From the NCBI RefSeq assembly GCF_002161065.1, contig NZ_NFLV01000001.1:186001-250000 (forward strand): DNA of 64,000 nt, written 5' to 3'. Every line of letters starts with the position of its first letter. The first letter of the stretch is position 1. The notes below the pieces were generated by a model. The model worked only from the letters and a program-made list of their open reading frames with translations, searched no databases and was not told where the DNA came from. Below are positions 55,827-62,819 of this stretch, in pieces. A program made the translations under genes and the position numbers. Origin of the DNA: Eubacterium sp. An11 (lineage in GTDB: Bacteria > Bacillota > Clostridia > Lachnospirales > Lachnospiraceae).

Positions 55827-56783
55827 ATGAACGAACAATTATATAACGTATCAGCCAATCCTCATGTAAGGGATAAGGCTTCTACTCAGAGCATCATGCG
55901 GGATGTGATCATCGCGCTGCTTCCGGCCACCATCTTTGGTTTCTGGAATTTTGGTGTGAAGGCGATCATCAATACTGTGATTTGTATTCTGGCCTGTGTG
56001 ATCAGTGAATACATATGGCAGCGTTTTATGCACAAAAAGATAACCATCAATGATCTGAGCGCAGCGGTGACAGGTCTTTTGCTGGCGCTGAACCTGCCGC
56101 CGGAAGTACCATTCTGGATTCCGGTCATCGGCGGTGTGTTCGCGATCATCGTGGTAAAACAGGTATTCGGCGGCCTGGGACAGAACTTCATGAACCCGGC
56201 GCTGGGCGCCCGCTGTTTTCTGTTGATTTCCTTTGCGGGAATCATGACGAATTTCTCCTATCACGGATTCGGAGGAAGCTTTGACGCCGTAACTTCCGCT
56301 ACCCCGCTGGCAGCGCTTAAAGCCGGTGAGGCGGTTAATATCAAGGATATGTTCCTGGGCGTGATTCCGGGAACCATCGGAGAGACTTCTTCTCTGCTCT
56401 TGATCATCGGAGGTATCTATCTGATTGCCAGAAAGGTCATCAGCTGGAAGATTCCGGTGTGCTACATTGTGACATTGGGAATTTTTGTTCTGCTCTTCGG
56501 CGGACATGGATTTGATATGACATATCTGGCAGGCCATCTGTTCGGCGGCGGTCTGATGCTCGGTGCTTTCTTTATGGCAACGGACTATGTGACCTCCCCG
56601 ATCACTCCTGTCGGAAAGATTGTTTTTGGTATTCTGCTGGGTATCTTTACGGGAATCTTCCGTCTCTTCGGAGGTTCCGCGGAAGGTGTATCCTACGCGA
56701 TCATCTTCTGTAACCTGCTGGTACCTCTGATTGAAAGATTTACCACTCCTGCCGCATTTGGAAAAGGAGGTAAGAAGAAATGA
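55827..56783 (+). CDS. rnfD: Rnf electron transport complex subunit D
   Basis: A 318-aa polytopic subunit that carries a covalently bound FMN and helps move Na+ or H+. The flavinylation region, with S-A-T-P-L-A-A-L near residue 155, is present. About nine membrane segments are visible. Its stop overlaps rnfG by 4 nt. Confidence 0.95.
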   Translation: MNEQLYNVSANPHVRDKASTQSIMRDVIIALLPATIFGFWNFGVKAIINTVICILACVISEYIWQRFMHKKITINDLSAAVTGLLLALNLPPEVPFWIPVIGGVFAIIVVKQVFGGLGQNFMNPALGARCFLLISFAGIMTNFSYHGFGGSFDAVTSATPLAALKAGEAVNIKDMFLGVIPGTIGETSSLLLIIGGIYLIARKVISWKIPVCYIVTLGIFVLLFGGHGFDMTYLAGHLFGGGLMLGAFFMATDYVTSPITPVGKIVFGILLGIFTGIFRLFGGSAEGVSYAIIFCNLLVPLIERFTTPAAFGKGGKKK

Positions 56784-57406
56784 ATGCATTGATCAAAGAC
56801 TGTATTAAGCTTGTGACCATCACGGTCATTGCCGGCGCGGCTCTCGGTGCGGTTTACGGCATCACAAAAGAACCGATCGCGGCGCAGGAAGAGAAAACAC
56901 AGATGGAAGCCTATGCTGCCGTATTTCCTGACGCAGCGGATTTCGAGGAAGTAGATGGATTCAGTCCGGAAGCAGCCGCGAAAGTTCTGGCGTCCGGTGA
57001 TAATCCTATCGACGGTCACGAAGATGATGAAATCACCTCTGTGGTTGAGGCGGTGGACGCTTCCGGAGAGGCCCTCGGATATATTTTTAATGTGACCACC
57101 GCGGAAGGATACGGCGGGGATATTTCCCTCACCGTCGGTATCCAGGCGGACGGAACTGTCAACGGATATTCTATTTTATCCATCAATGAGACAGCGGGTC
57201 TTGGCATGAATGCTCAGGATGCAGAATGGGCAGATCAGTTTGCCGGCAAACAGGTGGATGCCTTTACCGTGGTGAAAGATGGCTCCGGTGCCAACGATGA
57301 CGCCAAAATCGATGCCATTTCCGGCGCGACCATCACCAGTAATGCGGTCACTGGTGCGGTGAACAGCTGTATCATTTACTTCCATACATTAGAAGGGGGG
57401 AACTAA
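56780..57406 (+). CDS. rnfG: Rnf electron transport complex subunit G
   Basis: A 208-aa subunit with one N-terminal membrane segment and an outside FMN_bind domain. The FMN-accepting Thr is in I-S-G-A-T-I-T-S near residue 177. Start overlaps rnfD (ATGA). Confidence 0.95.
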   Translation: MNALIKDCIKLVTITVIAGAALGAVYGITKEPIAAQEEKTQMEAYAAVFPDAADFEEVDGFSPEAAAKVLASGDNPIDGHEDDEITSVVEAVDASGEALGYIFNVTTAEGYGGDISLTVGIQADGTVNGYSILSINETAGLGMNAQDAEWADQFAGKQVDAFTVVKDGSGANDDAKIDAISGATITSNAVTGAVNSCIIYFHTLEGGN

Positions 57407-57408
57407 AG

Positions 57409-58131
57409 ATGAAAAATAATCCTGTTGAAAGACTGATTAACGGTATCATCAAAGAAAACCCGACTCTTGTGCTCACCCTCGGTATGTGTCCGACCCTGGC
57501 GGTTACCACTTCCGCCATCAATGGTATCGGTATGGGCCTGTCCACAACAGCCGTATTGATGTTTTCCAACCTGGTAATTTCACTTCTCAGGAATTTTATT
57601 CCGGACAGAGTCCGGATTCCGGGATATATCGTTGTCATTGCCTCTCTGGTCACCATCGTGCAGTTTTTACTGCAGGCGTACGTGCCTTCTGTCAATGACT
57701 CCCTGGGTGTATATATCCCGCTGATCGTTGTGAACTGTATCATTCTCGGCCGTGCGGAAGCGTATGCCGGCAAGAACGGCCCGGTGAATTCTTTCTTTGA
57801 CGGTCTGGGAATGGGACTTGGATTTACTCTTTCTCTGACGATTCTCGGCGCTTTCCGAGAGCTTCTGGGTGCGGGAACGATTTTTGGTTTCACGGTATTA
57901 TCAGAATCCTTCTACACACCGATCACCATCTTTATTCTGGCTCCGGGCGCGTTCTTCGTATTGTCCTGTCTGGTTGCCATTCAGAACAAGATCAAGAACC
58001 GGAAACCGAAAGCACCTGGCCAGCCGAAGACAACAGGCGGATGTGGAGACTGTTCTCAGTGTACCAACAGCGCCTGCGGAAGCCGCAGTTTCTTTGACAT
58101 GACCGTGGATCAGAAGAAGGATAACGAATAG
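57409..58131 (+). CDS. rnfE: Rnf electron transport complex subunit E, with Cys-rich tail
   Basis: A 240-aa integral subunit with six membrane segments. The core matches RnfE/RsxE (N-P-T-L-V-L-T-L-G-M-C-P). After residue about 200 there is a hydrophilic tail holding C-G-D-C-S-Q-C and a further Cys in S-A-C-G, absent from the proteobacterial proteins. It could bind metal, but this is not shown. It lies 2 nt after rnfG. Confidence 0.94.
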   Translation: MKNNPVERLINGIIKENPTLVLTLGMCPTLAVTTSAINGIGMGLSTTAVLMFSNLVISLLRNFIPDRVRIPGYIVVIASLVTIVQFLLQAYVPSVNDSLGVYIPLIVVNCIILGRAEAYAGKNGPVNSFFDGLGMGLGFTLSLTILGAFRELLGAGTIFGFTVLSESFYTPITIFILAPGAFFVLSCLVAIQNKIKNRKPKAPGQPKTTGGCGDCSQCTNSACGSRSFFDMTVDQKKDNE

Positions 58132-58146
58132 GAGGGAAAGTAGAAT

Positions 58147-58722
58147 ATGGAAACATTATTGTTGATCATTATCAGTTCTGCCATTGTCAATAACGTTGTC
58201 CTCAGCCAGTTCCTCGGCCTGTGTCCGTTCCTGGGCGTATCCAAAAAAGTAGATACCGCCCTGGGTATGGGAGTTGCTGTTATCTTCGTTATTACAATCT
58301 CAGCGTTCATAACATCGTTAATTTATAAATTTATTCTTGTCACTCTGGGACTTGAATATCTGCAGACCATTGTGTTTATTCTGGTCATCGCCGCACTGGT
58401 ACAGTTTGTGGAAATGTTCTTAAAGAAGTCCGTTCCATCCCTCTACGAGGCGCTGGGCGTATATCTTCCGCTGATCACCACCAACTGTGCGGTACTCGGT
58501 GTTGCCCTTAATTCTGTAACTTACGGTTACAATATTCTGGAATCCACCGTTTACGGTTTTGGTATCTCCTTTGGTTTTACGATTTCCATCGTTATTCTGG
58601 CGGGTATCCGGGAAAAAATGGAATACAATGAAATCTCTGCCTCATGGAAAGGCATGCCGATCGTTCTCGTGACGGCAGGGCTTATGTCCATTGCCTTTTT
58701 CGGCTTTTCAGGTATTATTTAA
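58147..58722 (+). CDS. rnfA: Rnf electron transport complex subunit A
   Basis: A 191-aa membrane subunit, paralogous to RnfE, with six segments and the conserved N-N-V-V-L-S-Q-F-L-G-L-C-P. The Cys residues of RnfA and RnfE bind a membrane Fe-S centre in characterised complexes. Confidence 0.95.
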   Translation: METLLLIIISSAIVNNVVLSQFLGLCPFLGVSKKVDTALGMGVAVIFVITISAFITSLIYKFILVTLGLEYLQTIVFILVIAALVQFVEMFLKKSVPSLYEALGVYLPLITTNCAVLGVALNSVTYGYNILESTVYGFGISFGFTISIVILAGIREKMEYNEISASWKGMPIVLVTAGLMSIAFFGFSGII

Positions 58723-58737
58723 CAGGAGGGAAAAAAG

Positions 58738-59529
58738 ATGAGTGTAACTGGAATTATCCTTGCGGCAGCCGTTGTCGGAGGAACAGGTCTTGTGATTTCC
58801 ATTCTTCTTGGTATTGCCTCCGAGAAGTTTAAAGTGCCTGTGGATGAAAAGGAAATCGCAGTGAGAGAATGTCTGCCGGGAAACAACTGCGGCGGCTGCG
58901 GCTTTGCCGGCTGTGACGCCCTGGCAAAAGCCATCGCCCAGGGAGAAGCGGCGGTAGGAGCCTGTCCGGTGGGAGGTCCTGCCGTGGCGGCAAAGATCGG
59001 AGAGATCATGGGTGTGGAAGCCGGAGATATGGAGAAAAAGGTAGCCTTCGTCAAATGTGCCGGAACCTGTGAGAAGGCTTCATCCAAATATAAATATTTC
59101 GGCAATGAGGACTGTGTGTCCGCTGTAAGCGTGCCTGGCGGCGGCCCGAAGGCCTGTGAATACGGATGTACTGGTTTTGGCAGCTGCGTGAAGGTCTGCG
59201 ATTTTGACGCTATCCATATCGTAAATGGCATCGCCCTGGTGGATAAAGAGAAGTGTGTGGCTTGCGGCAAATGTGTGGACACCTGTCCGAAGTCTCTGAT
59301 CGAACTGGTTCCGTACAGCGCCCAGCACAAGGTGGCATGTAATTCAAAAGCCTTTGGCAAGGCGGTGAAGGAAGTTTGTGCGGCCGGCTGTATCGGCTGT
59401 AAGCTCTGCGTGAAGACCTGTGAAGACGGAGCCATCACTGTAGAGAACAATATTGCCCATATCGATTACAGCAAATGTACCGGATGTGGTAAATGTGCGG
59501 AGAAATGTCCGGCAAAAGTAATTCTGTAA
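58738..59529 (+). CDS. rnfB: Rnf electron transport complex subunit B
   Basis: A 263-aa Fe-S subunit, the likely ferredoxin entry point. It has one N-terminal membrane segment, a Fe-S domain N-N-C-G-G-C-G-F-A-G-C, and four ferredoxin-type motifs toward the C-terminus, such as C-V-A-C-G-K-C-V-D-T-C-P and C-T-G-C-G-K-C-A-E-K-C-P. It ends the operon, followed by a strong terminator. Confidence 0.95.
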   Translation: MSVTGIILAAAVVGGTGLVISILLGIASEKFKVPVDEKEIAVRECLPGNNCGGCGFAGCDALAKAIAQGEAAVGACPVGGPAVAAKIGEIMGVEAGDMEKKVAFVKCAGTCEKASSKYKYFGNEDCVSAVSVPGGGPKACEYGCTGFGSCVKVCDFDAIHIVNGIALVDKEKCVACGKCVDTCPKSLIELVPYSAQHKVACNSKAFGKAVKEVCAAGCIGCKLCVKTCEDGAITVENNIAHIDYSKCTGCGKCAEKCPAKVIL

Positions 59530-59559
59530 TTCTTAAGAATTTATGAAGATGTTCACAAA

Positions 59560-59609
59560 AAGGTTATTTCCCTTAATAAAAATGCAAGGGAAATAGCCTT
59601 TTTTTTTCA
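59560..59609 (+). terminator. intrinsic terminator of the rnf operon
   Basis: 59560-59574 pairs with 59586-59600 over 15 bp with one G-U, followed by eight T's. Confidence 0.9.
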
Positions 59610-59662
59610 CACTTAAGGAGTATTATGTATAAAGAAAAAAGAGAAAGTGAATGGAGACAGAT

Positions 59663-60613
59663 ATGGCATATTCAAAATTCCGCGGTACTTACCGCAGTGC
59701 AAATCATAAAAACAGAATTCATTATTATATATTCGAACCGGAAACCGACCTGCGGGCCATCCTGCAGATTACCCATGGGTGGAAGGATTACATAGAGAGA
59801 AACGAAGAACTCATCCAGTTTTTTACGGATCACGGCGTGATGGTCTGCGGCTGTGATTTTATCGGCCACGGACGTTCTTCCGAGGAGAAAGATCTAGGAC
59901 AGCTGGAAGAAGAGGACGGCTGGTCCTGTCTGGTGAAAGATGTCAAGCGGCTGGCAGCTTATATCAAGAGAGAATATCCGGGGATCCCGTTTTTCCTTTA
60001 CGGTCACGGCATGGGGTCTCTGGTGACACGGCTTTGCTGTCTGTACGAATTTCCGTGGGACGGCGTGATTCTCTCCGGCACCAGCAGCAAACAGAAGTAC
60101 TGCCGCCGGGCGATCCTTTTCACAGCGCTGATGCGGCGTTTCAAGGGACTGAATCACCGGAGCTGCTTCCTGGAAAGTATGATTTACCGGAGACTGAACC
60201 GGAAGTTCCGCCGGGAGAAAGATTGTCTCTCCTGGTTCAGCGCGGATGAGGAAGTGAGGGAGCGTTACGGCTCCGACAAACGTTCTCAGTTCCGGTTTAC
60301 CTTAAGTGCTTATGAGAATATTTTCAAGATGCTGGGACTGGTCTCCACCAGAAAGTGGTATCATTCCATTGATAAGGAACTGCCGATCCTTCTGATCAGC
60401 GGAAAAGAGGACCCCATCGGTAATTTCGGCAAAGGCATCACGGAGATCTATCACAGGCTTTCCGATCAGGGGTGCTGTGTACAGATGAAGCTTTACGACG
60501 GCATCCGTCATGAACTGCAGAGCGATCCGGACCGGAATATCGTTTTTCATGATATGCTGGAGTGGATGAAAAAATATGTGGAGGAACCAGACGGCGTAAA
60601 CGGCATATACTGA
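59663..60613 (+). CDS. alpha/beta hydrolase (monoacylglycerol-lipase-like) lacking the nucleophile serine
   Basis: A 316-aa Hydrolase_4 (serine aminopeptidase S33) family protein. The fold is intact: H-G-W region near residue 40, D-F-I-G-H-G-R-S, the acid in S-G-K-E-D-P and the His in G-I-R-H-E. At the nucleophile elbow the sequence is Y-G-H-G-M-G-S, where the family has G-H-S-M-G; Gly116 (codon GGC at 60008-60010) replaces the Ser. A single AGC to GGC change would explain it. The enzyme is therefore probably inactive or has a different role. The in-frame ATG at 59651 is also a possible start. ylmC follows 16 nt later. Confidence 0.85.
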   Translation: MAYSKFRGTYRSANHKNRIHYYIFEPETDLRAILQITHGWKDYIERNEELIQFFTDHGVMVCGCDFIGHGRSSEEKDLGQLEEEDGWSCLVKDVKRLAAYIKREYPGIPFFLYGHGMGSLVTRLCCLYEFPWDGVILSGTSSKQKYCRRAILFTALMRRFKGLNHRSCFLESMIYRRLNRKFRREKDCLSWFSADEEVRERYGSDKRSQFRFTLSAYENIFKMLGLVSTRKWYHSIDKELPILLISGKEDPIGNFGKGITEIYHRLSDQGCCVQMKLYDGIRHELQSDPDRNIVFHDMLEWMKKYVEEPDGVNGIY

Positions 60614-60629
60614 AAAAAAGAGTCTTTTT

Positions 60630-60890
60630 ATGCATGTTCGATTTTGGGAGCTTGGAAACCGGGAAGTGATCAACTGCAAGGACGGGAAAAAACTGGGCTG
60701 TGTGGGTGATGTGGAGATTGATCTTGGAAACGGCTGCATCACCTGCCTTTTTGTGCCCGTAGGGAGCAAGTACTGCGGCTGTATGGGGAAAAGGGGAGAA
60801 TACAGGATCCCCTATGGCTGTGTCGTCAAGATCGGCGTGGACATCATCCTGGTGGACATTGATGAGAAGAAATGTTTTGTGAAACTATAA
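60630..60890 (+). CDS. ylmC: YlmC/YmxH family PRC-barrel protein
   Basis: An 86-aa small beta-barrel protein. The stretch G-K-K-L-G-C-V-G-D-V-E-I-D matches the PRC-barrel core of the YlmC/YmxH sporulation-associated family of Firmicutes; its molecular role is not known. Its stop (60888-60890) is only 3 nt before the structured noncoding region, so the RNA may be processed from or start within this gene. Confidence 0.85.
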   Translation: MHVRFWELGNREVINCKDGKKLGCVGDVEIDLGNGCITCLFVPVGSKYCGCMGKRGEYRIPYGCVVKIGVDIILVDIDEKKCFVKL

Positions 60891-60893
60891 ATC

Positions 60894-61569
60894 GGGATTT
60901 GTAAAGGTGGTAACAGCTATCTGTTCAGACGGACAATGACGTAAGGGCACATACGGATTCGACCGTCTCGGCCCTCAGTCGGACTGACCAGGGATATCCT
61001 TGTAAAAGGACTATATCAGTCCTCCCTCACAGCTCGCGGTCGAAAGCCGTATGTGTCCAAAACGTCATCTGTCTGTTGAAAAGCCTTTGTTCCACCTTTG
61101 CAAAAATCCTGTGCTACGTTGGTAAAACAGCAGGCTATGGCTACAGACGAATAGCGGATACCCAAATTTATGGTCGTGTCTGTCTGGCATGTACCTGCAG
61201 AGCAAGCCGCACAGGTAGCTCTTGTGTCGGTTTGAATCAGGTATTTTTCTTATCATCCGGATGATGCAGGAGACAGGGATTTGCGGCATGTGTGATCATG
61301 ATAGAAAAACGGATCAGGGAAGATCGACGACGACTGTGAGCGCAGGCGTCGATGACAGTCATAGAAAGAGGAGCATCTGTCAGCCTGCCGAAGTGGAGGA
61401 GGAAACTTCCCTGACTGCGTTTTTCTGTGATACATATAAAGCTGCAAATTCCGTCTGTTCTTATTCACCGGGATCATTTCAAAACCTATAGGTTCAAAGC
61501 GACAAATCCCAATTTTGGAAAAGCCAAGCCGGCAGAAACAGTGCATGTCTCTGCCGGCTCGTCTTTTTT
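60894..61569 (+). ncRNA. large structured noncoding RNA candidate (about 0.6 kb), ROOL/OLE-like in architecture
   Basis: A gene-free stretch with ends that pair: GGGATTTGT (60894-60902) with ACAAATCCC (61502-61510). The first domain is a rod: AAAGGTGG/CCACCTTT (60903-60910 with 61092-61099), ATGACGT/ACGTCAT (60936-60942 with 61062-61068), CACATACGG/CCGTATGTG (60948-60956 with 61047-61055), TCGACCG/CGGTCGA (60959-60965 with 61037-61043), GGACTGA/TCAGTCC (60981-60987 with 61016-61022). A second domain is closed by 61104-61112 with 61273-61282 and contains ACAGAC/GTCTGT and TACCTG/CAGGTA helices. Further on, ATCGACG/CGTCGAT (61323-61329 with 61347-61353) and GACTGT/ACAGTC (61332-61337 with 61355-61360) interleave, as in a pseudoknot. 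A terminator closes the unit, which fixes the plus strand. It is not tmRNA or RNase P by their signatures. I cannot assign the family. Confidence 0.7.
61527..61569 (+). terminator. intrinsic terminator of the noncoding RNA
   Basis: AGCCGGCAGA (61527-61536) pairs perfectly with TCTGCCGGCT (61550-61559), then CGTCTTTTTTC. It could also help stop the convergent Cys-rich gene. Confidence 0.88.
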
Positions 61570-61596
61570 CTTATCTTTTTACAATGCGGTGTGCAA

Positions 61597-61791
61597 TTAC
61601 TGAATCCGTTCTACGATCTGATCGTACAAGTCGAGAACGCAGTGCTCGTTCTTATCAAAATGCACGCAGTTTAAGCAGCTTGGCGTCTTGCAGTCACAAC
61701 TGGAATTCTTGGCTGCGTACTCGCTGGAAACCGGATCATATTTGCTGCAGGCTTCCGCCACTTCCTGATAGGTCTGTTTTGAACTTTTCAT
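61597..61791 (-). CDS. small Cys-rich hypothetical protein
   Basis: A 64-aa protein with six Cys: one near residue 15 and a cluster C-D-C, C-L-N-C and C-V-L-D toward the middle and end. The ATG has an AGGAGG site (minus strand, about 61801-61806), so it looks translated. The Cys pattern suggests metal binding. I do not recognise the family. It converges with the noncoding RNA and lies between it and luxS. Confidence 0.65.
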   Translation of the reverse strand: MKSSKQTYQEVAEACSKYDPVSSEYAAKNSSCDCKTPSCLNCVHFDKNEHCVLDLYDQIVERIQ

Positions 61792-61904
61792 AATACATTT
61801 TCCTCCTGCATAGTTTAAAGATAGTGAATCAAAAAGAGTGCCCGCGGTATCCGGGACGAAAGGTCTGTCCCTTTTCCGGGGTCAGGAGGTAGTATGTGAA
61901 AATC

Positions 61905-61953
61905 AAAAAAAATTATGCAGATAAATGACTCCGGATGGAGAAGAATTTATCTG
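61905..61953 (-). terminator. probable terminator of luxS
   Basis: On the minus strand CAGATAAAT (complement of 61945-61953) pairs with ATTTATCTG (61918-61926), then eight T's follow after a 5-nt gap (61905-61912). Confidence 0.6.
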
Positions 61954-61962
61954 TCACATTTT

Positions 61963-62442
61963 TTATTCCGGATAGACGAGATTCTTCTCGGTCGGATTCT
62001 CCAGAGCTTCATCCAGATATTTTTTGGCCAGGAATCTTGCCATCGGCAGATTCTGATCCAGGTAATTGCCGCAGTCCTTTGGAGCGGCTCCCGGAATCTC
62101 GCCTTCATAGGAAGCGATGAAACGGAAAGTATCGCGGACAAGGGAAACCACGTCTTTGGATTCATAGTCACCGGCGAGGATCAGATAGCAGCCGGTGCGG
62201 CATCCCATCGGCCCAAAGTAGATGACCTTTTCTTTCCAGTCCGGTTCATTCCGCAGATAGGTGGCAGCCAGATGTTCAATGGTGTGGAGCTCTGCGGTAT
62301 TCATCACAGGCTCGCGGTTTGGCGCGCACATACGAAGATCAAAGGTGGTGAGAACTTCCTGTCCCACGTAGTCTTTTCTTGAAACATAGACACCCGGAAT
62401 GAGGTCCAGATGATTAACGGTAAAACTTGCAATTTTTTCCAT
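61963..62442 (-). CDS. luxS: S-ribosylhomocysteine lyase
   Basis: A 159-aa Fe-dependent lyase that turns S-ribosylhomocysteine into homocysteine and the AI-2 precursor. The metal motif H-T-I-E-H is near residue 55 and a Cys-rich M-G-C-R-T-G-C lies near 80. The ATG at 62442 has an AAGGAG site; a longer frame adds 10 residues. It returns homocysteine to metH/yitJ. Its own promoter is overlapped by a palindrome (see 62530-62569). Confidence 0.96.
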   Translation of the reverse strand: MEKIASFTVNHLDLIPGVYVSRKDYVGQEVLTTFDLRMCAPNREPVMNTAELHTIEHLAATYLRNEPDWKEKVIYFGPMGCRTGCYLILAGDYESKDVVSLVRDTFRFIASYEGEIPGAAPKDCGNYLDQNLPMARFLAKKYLDEALENPTEKNLVYPE

Positions 62443-62529
62443 GGTATTCTCCTTCATATATGTAATGATCAATTGACAGGTATTGCGGAGGTTCCGGTAC
62501 GATCTATAAATTTCTGTGTCAGAACCCCG

Positions 62530-62569
62530 ATATCATGTACATGATATATAATTTTTCCAAAAAGGTCAA
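62530..62569 (-). promoter_or_regulatory. luxS promoter with 18-bp palindromic operator candidate
   Basis: On the minus strand TTGACC (62569-62564) with a 17-nt spacer leads to TATCAT (62546-62541). The perfect palindrome ATATCATGTACATGATAT (62530-62547) covers the -10 box and the expected start, a place where a bound dimer would block transcription. Confidence 0.55.
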
Positions 62570-62625
62570 CCGCGAAATGAATAGTAAATATTCGGCGATC
62601 CGGGAAAACTATAAGTAAAATATCC

Positions 62626-62653
62626 AAAAAAAACGAGAAAAATCCTCGTTTTT
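62626..62653. terminator. hairpin with T-tracts on both strands
   Basis: AAAACGAG (62630-62637) pairs with CTCGTTTT (62645-62652). On the minus strand an eight-T run follows (62633-62626); on the plus strand a five-T run. It lies between the luxS and purL promoters and may insulate them. Confidence 0.6.
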
Positions 62654-62693
62654 CGTCAATTTTCCCTTTTTTTGCGAAAAGAGAAAAACCAGT

Positions 62694-62721
62694 TTGAAAG
62701 AGCGGCAAAAAATGTTATCAT
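62694..62721 (+). promoter_or_regulatory. sigma-A promoter for purL
   Basis: TTGAAA (62694-62699), 16-nt spacer and TATCAT (62716-62721), placing the start near 62728. Confidence 0.65.
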
Positions 62722-62727
62722 GAATAA

Positions 62728-62774
62728 GACAAAATATGCCCAGGTCTGTTGTCGTGGAAGAGTTTTGTCCGGGC
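62728..62774 (+). promoter_or_regulatory. possible H-type pseudoknot in the purL leader
   Basis: GACAAAA (62728-62734) pairs with TTTTGTC (62763-62769), and GCCC (62738-62741), inside the loop, pairs with GGGC (62771-62774) just after it. The interleaved order is that of an H-type pseudoknot. No match to known purine riboswitch sequence. Confidence 0.35.
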
Positions 62775-62819
62775 GGCGGATCCTGAATATGGATGTTTCT
62801 ATAGATTTTGGAGGTAAGT

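Noticed and set aside
60901-61500. short open frames in the gene-free region
   Set aside because: Frames are under 100 codons, lack binding sites, and overlap the strong RNA helices; the base pairing explains the sequence better.
60894-61569. tmRNA or RNase P RNA
   Set aside because: No acceptor-like end with CCA, no GGTTTCGAC-type start and no RNase P core sequences were found.
62722-62819. purine riboswitch before purL
   Set aside because: The conserved loop sequences of the purine aptamer are absent.
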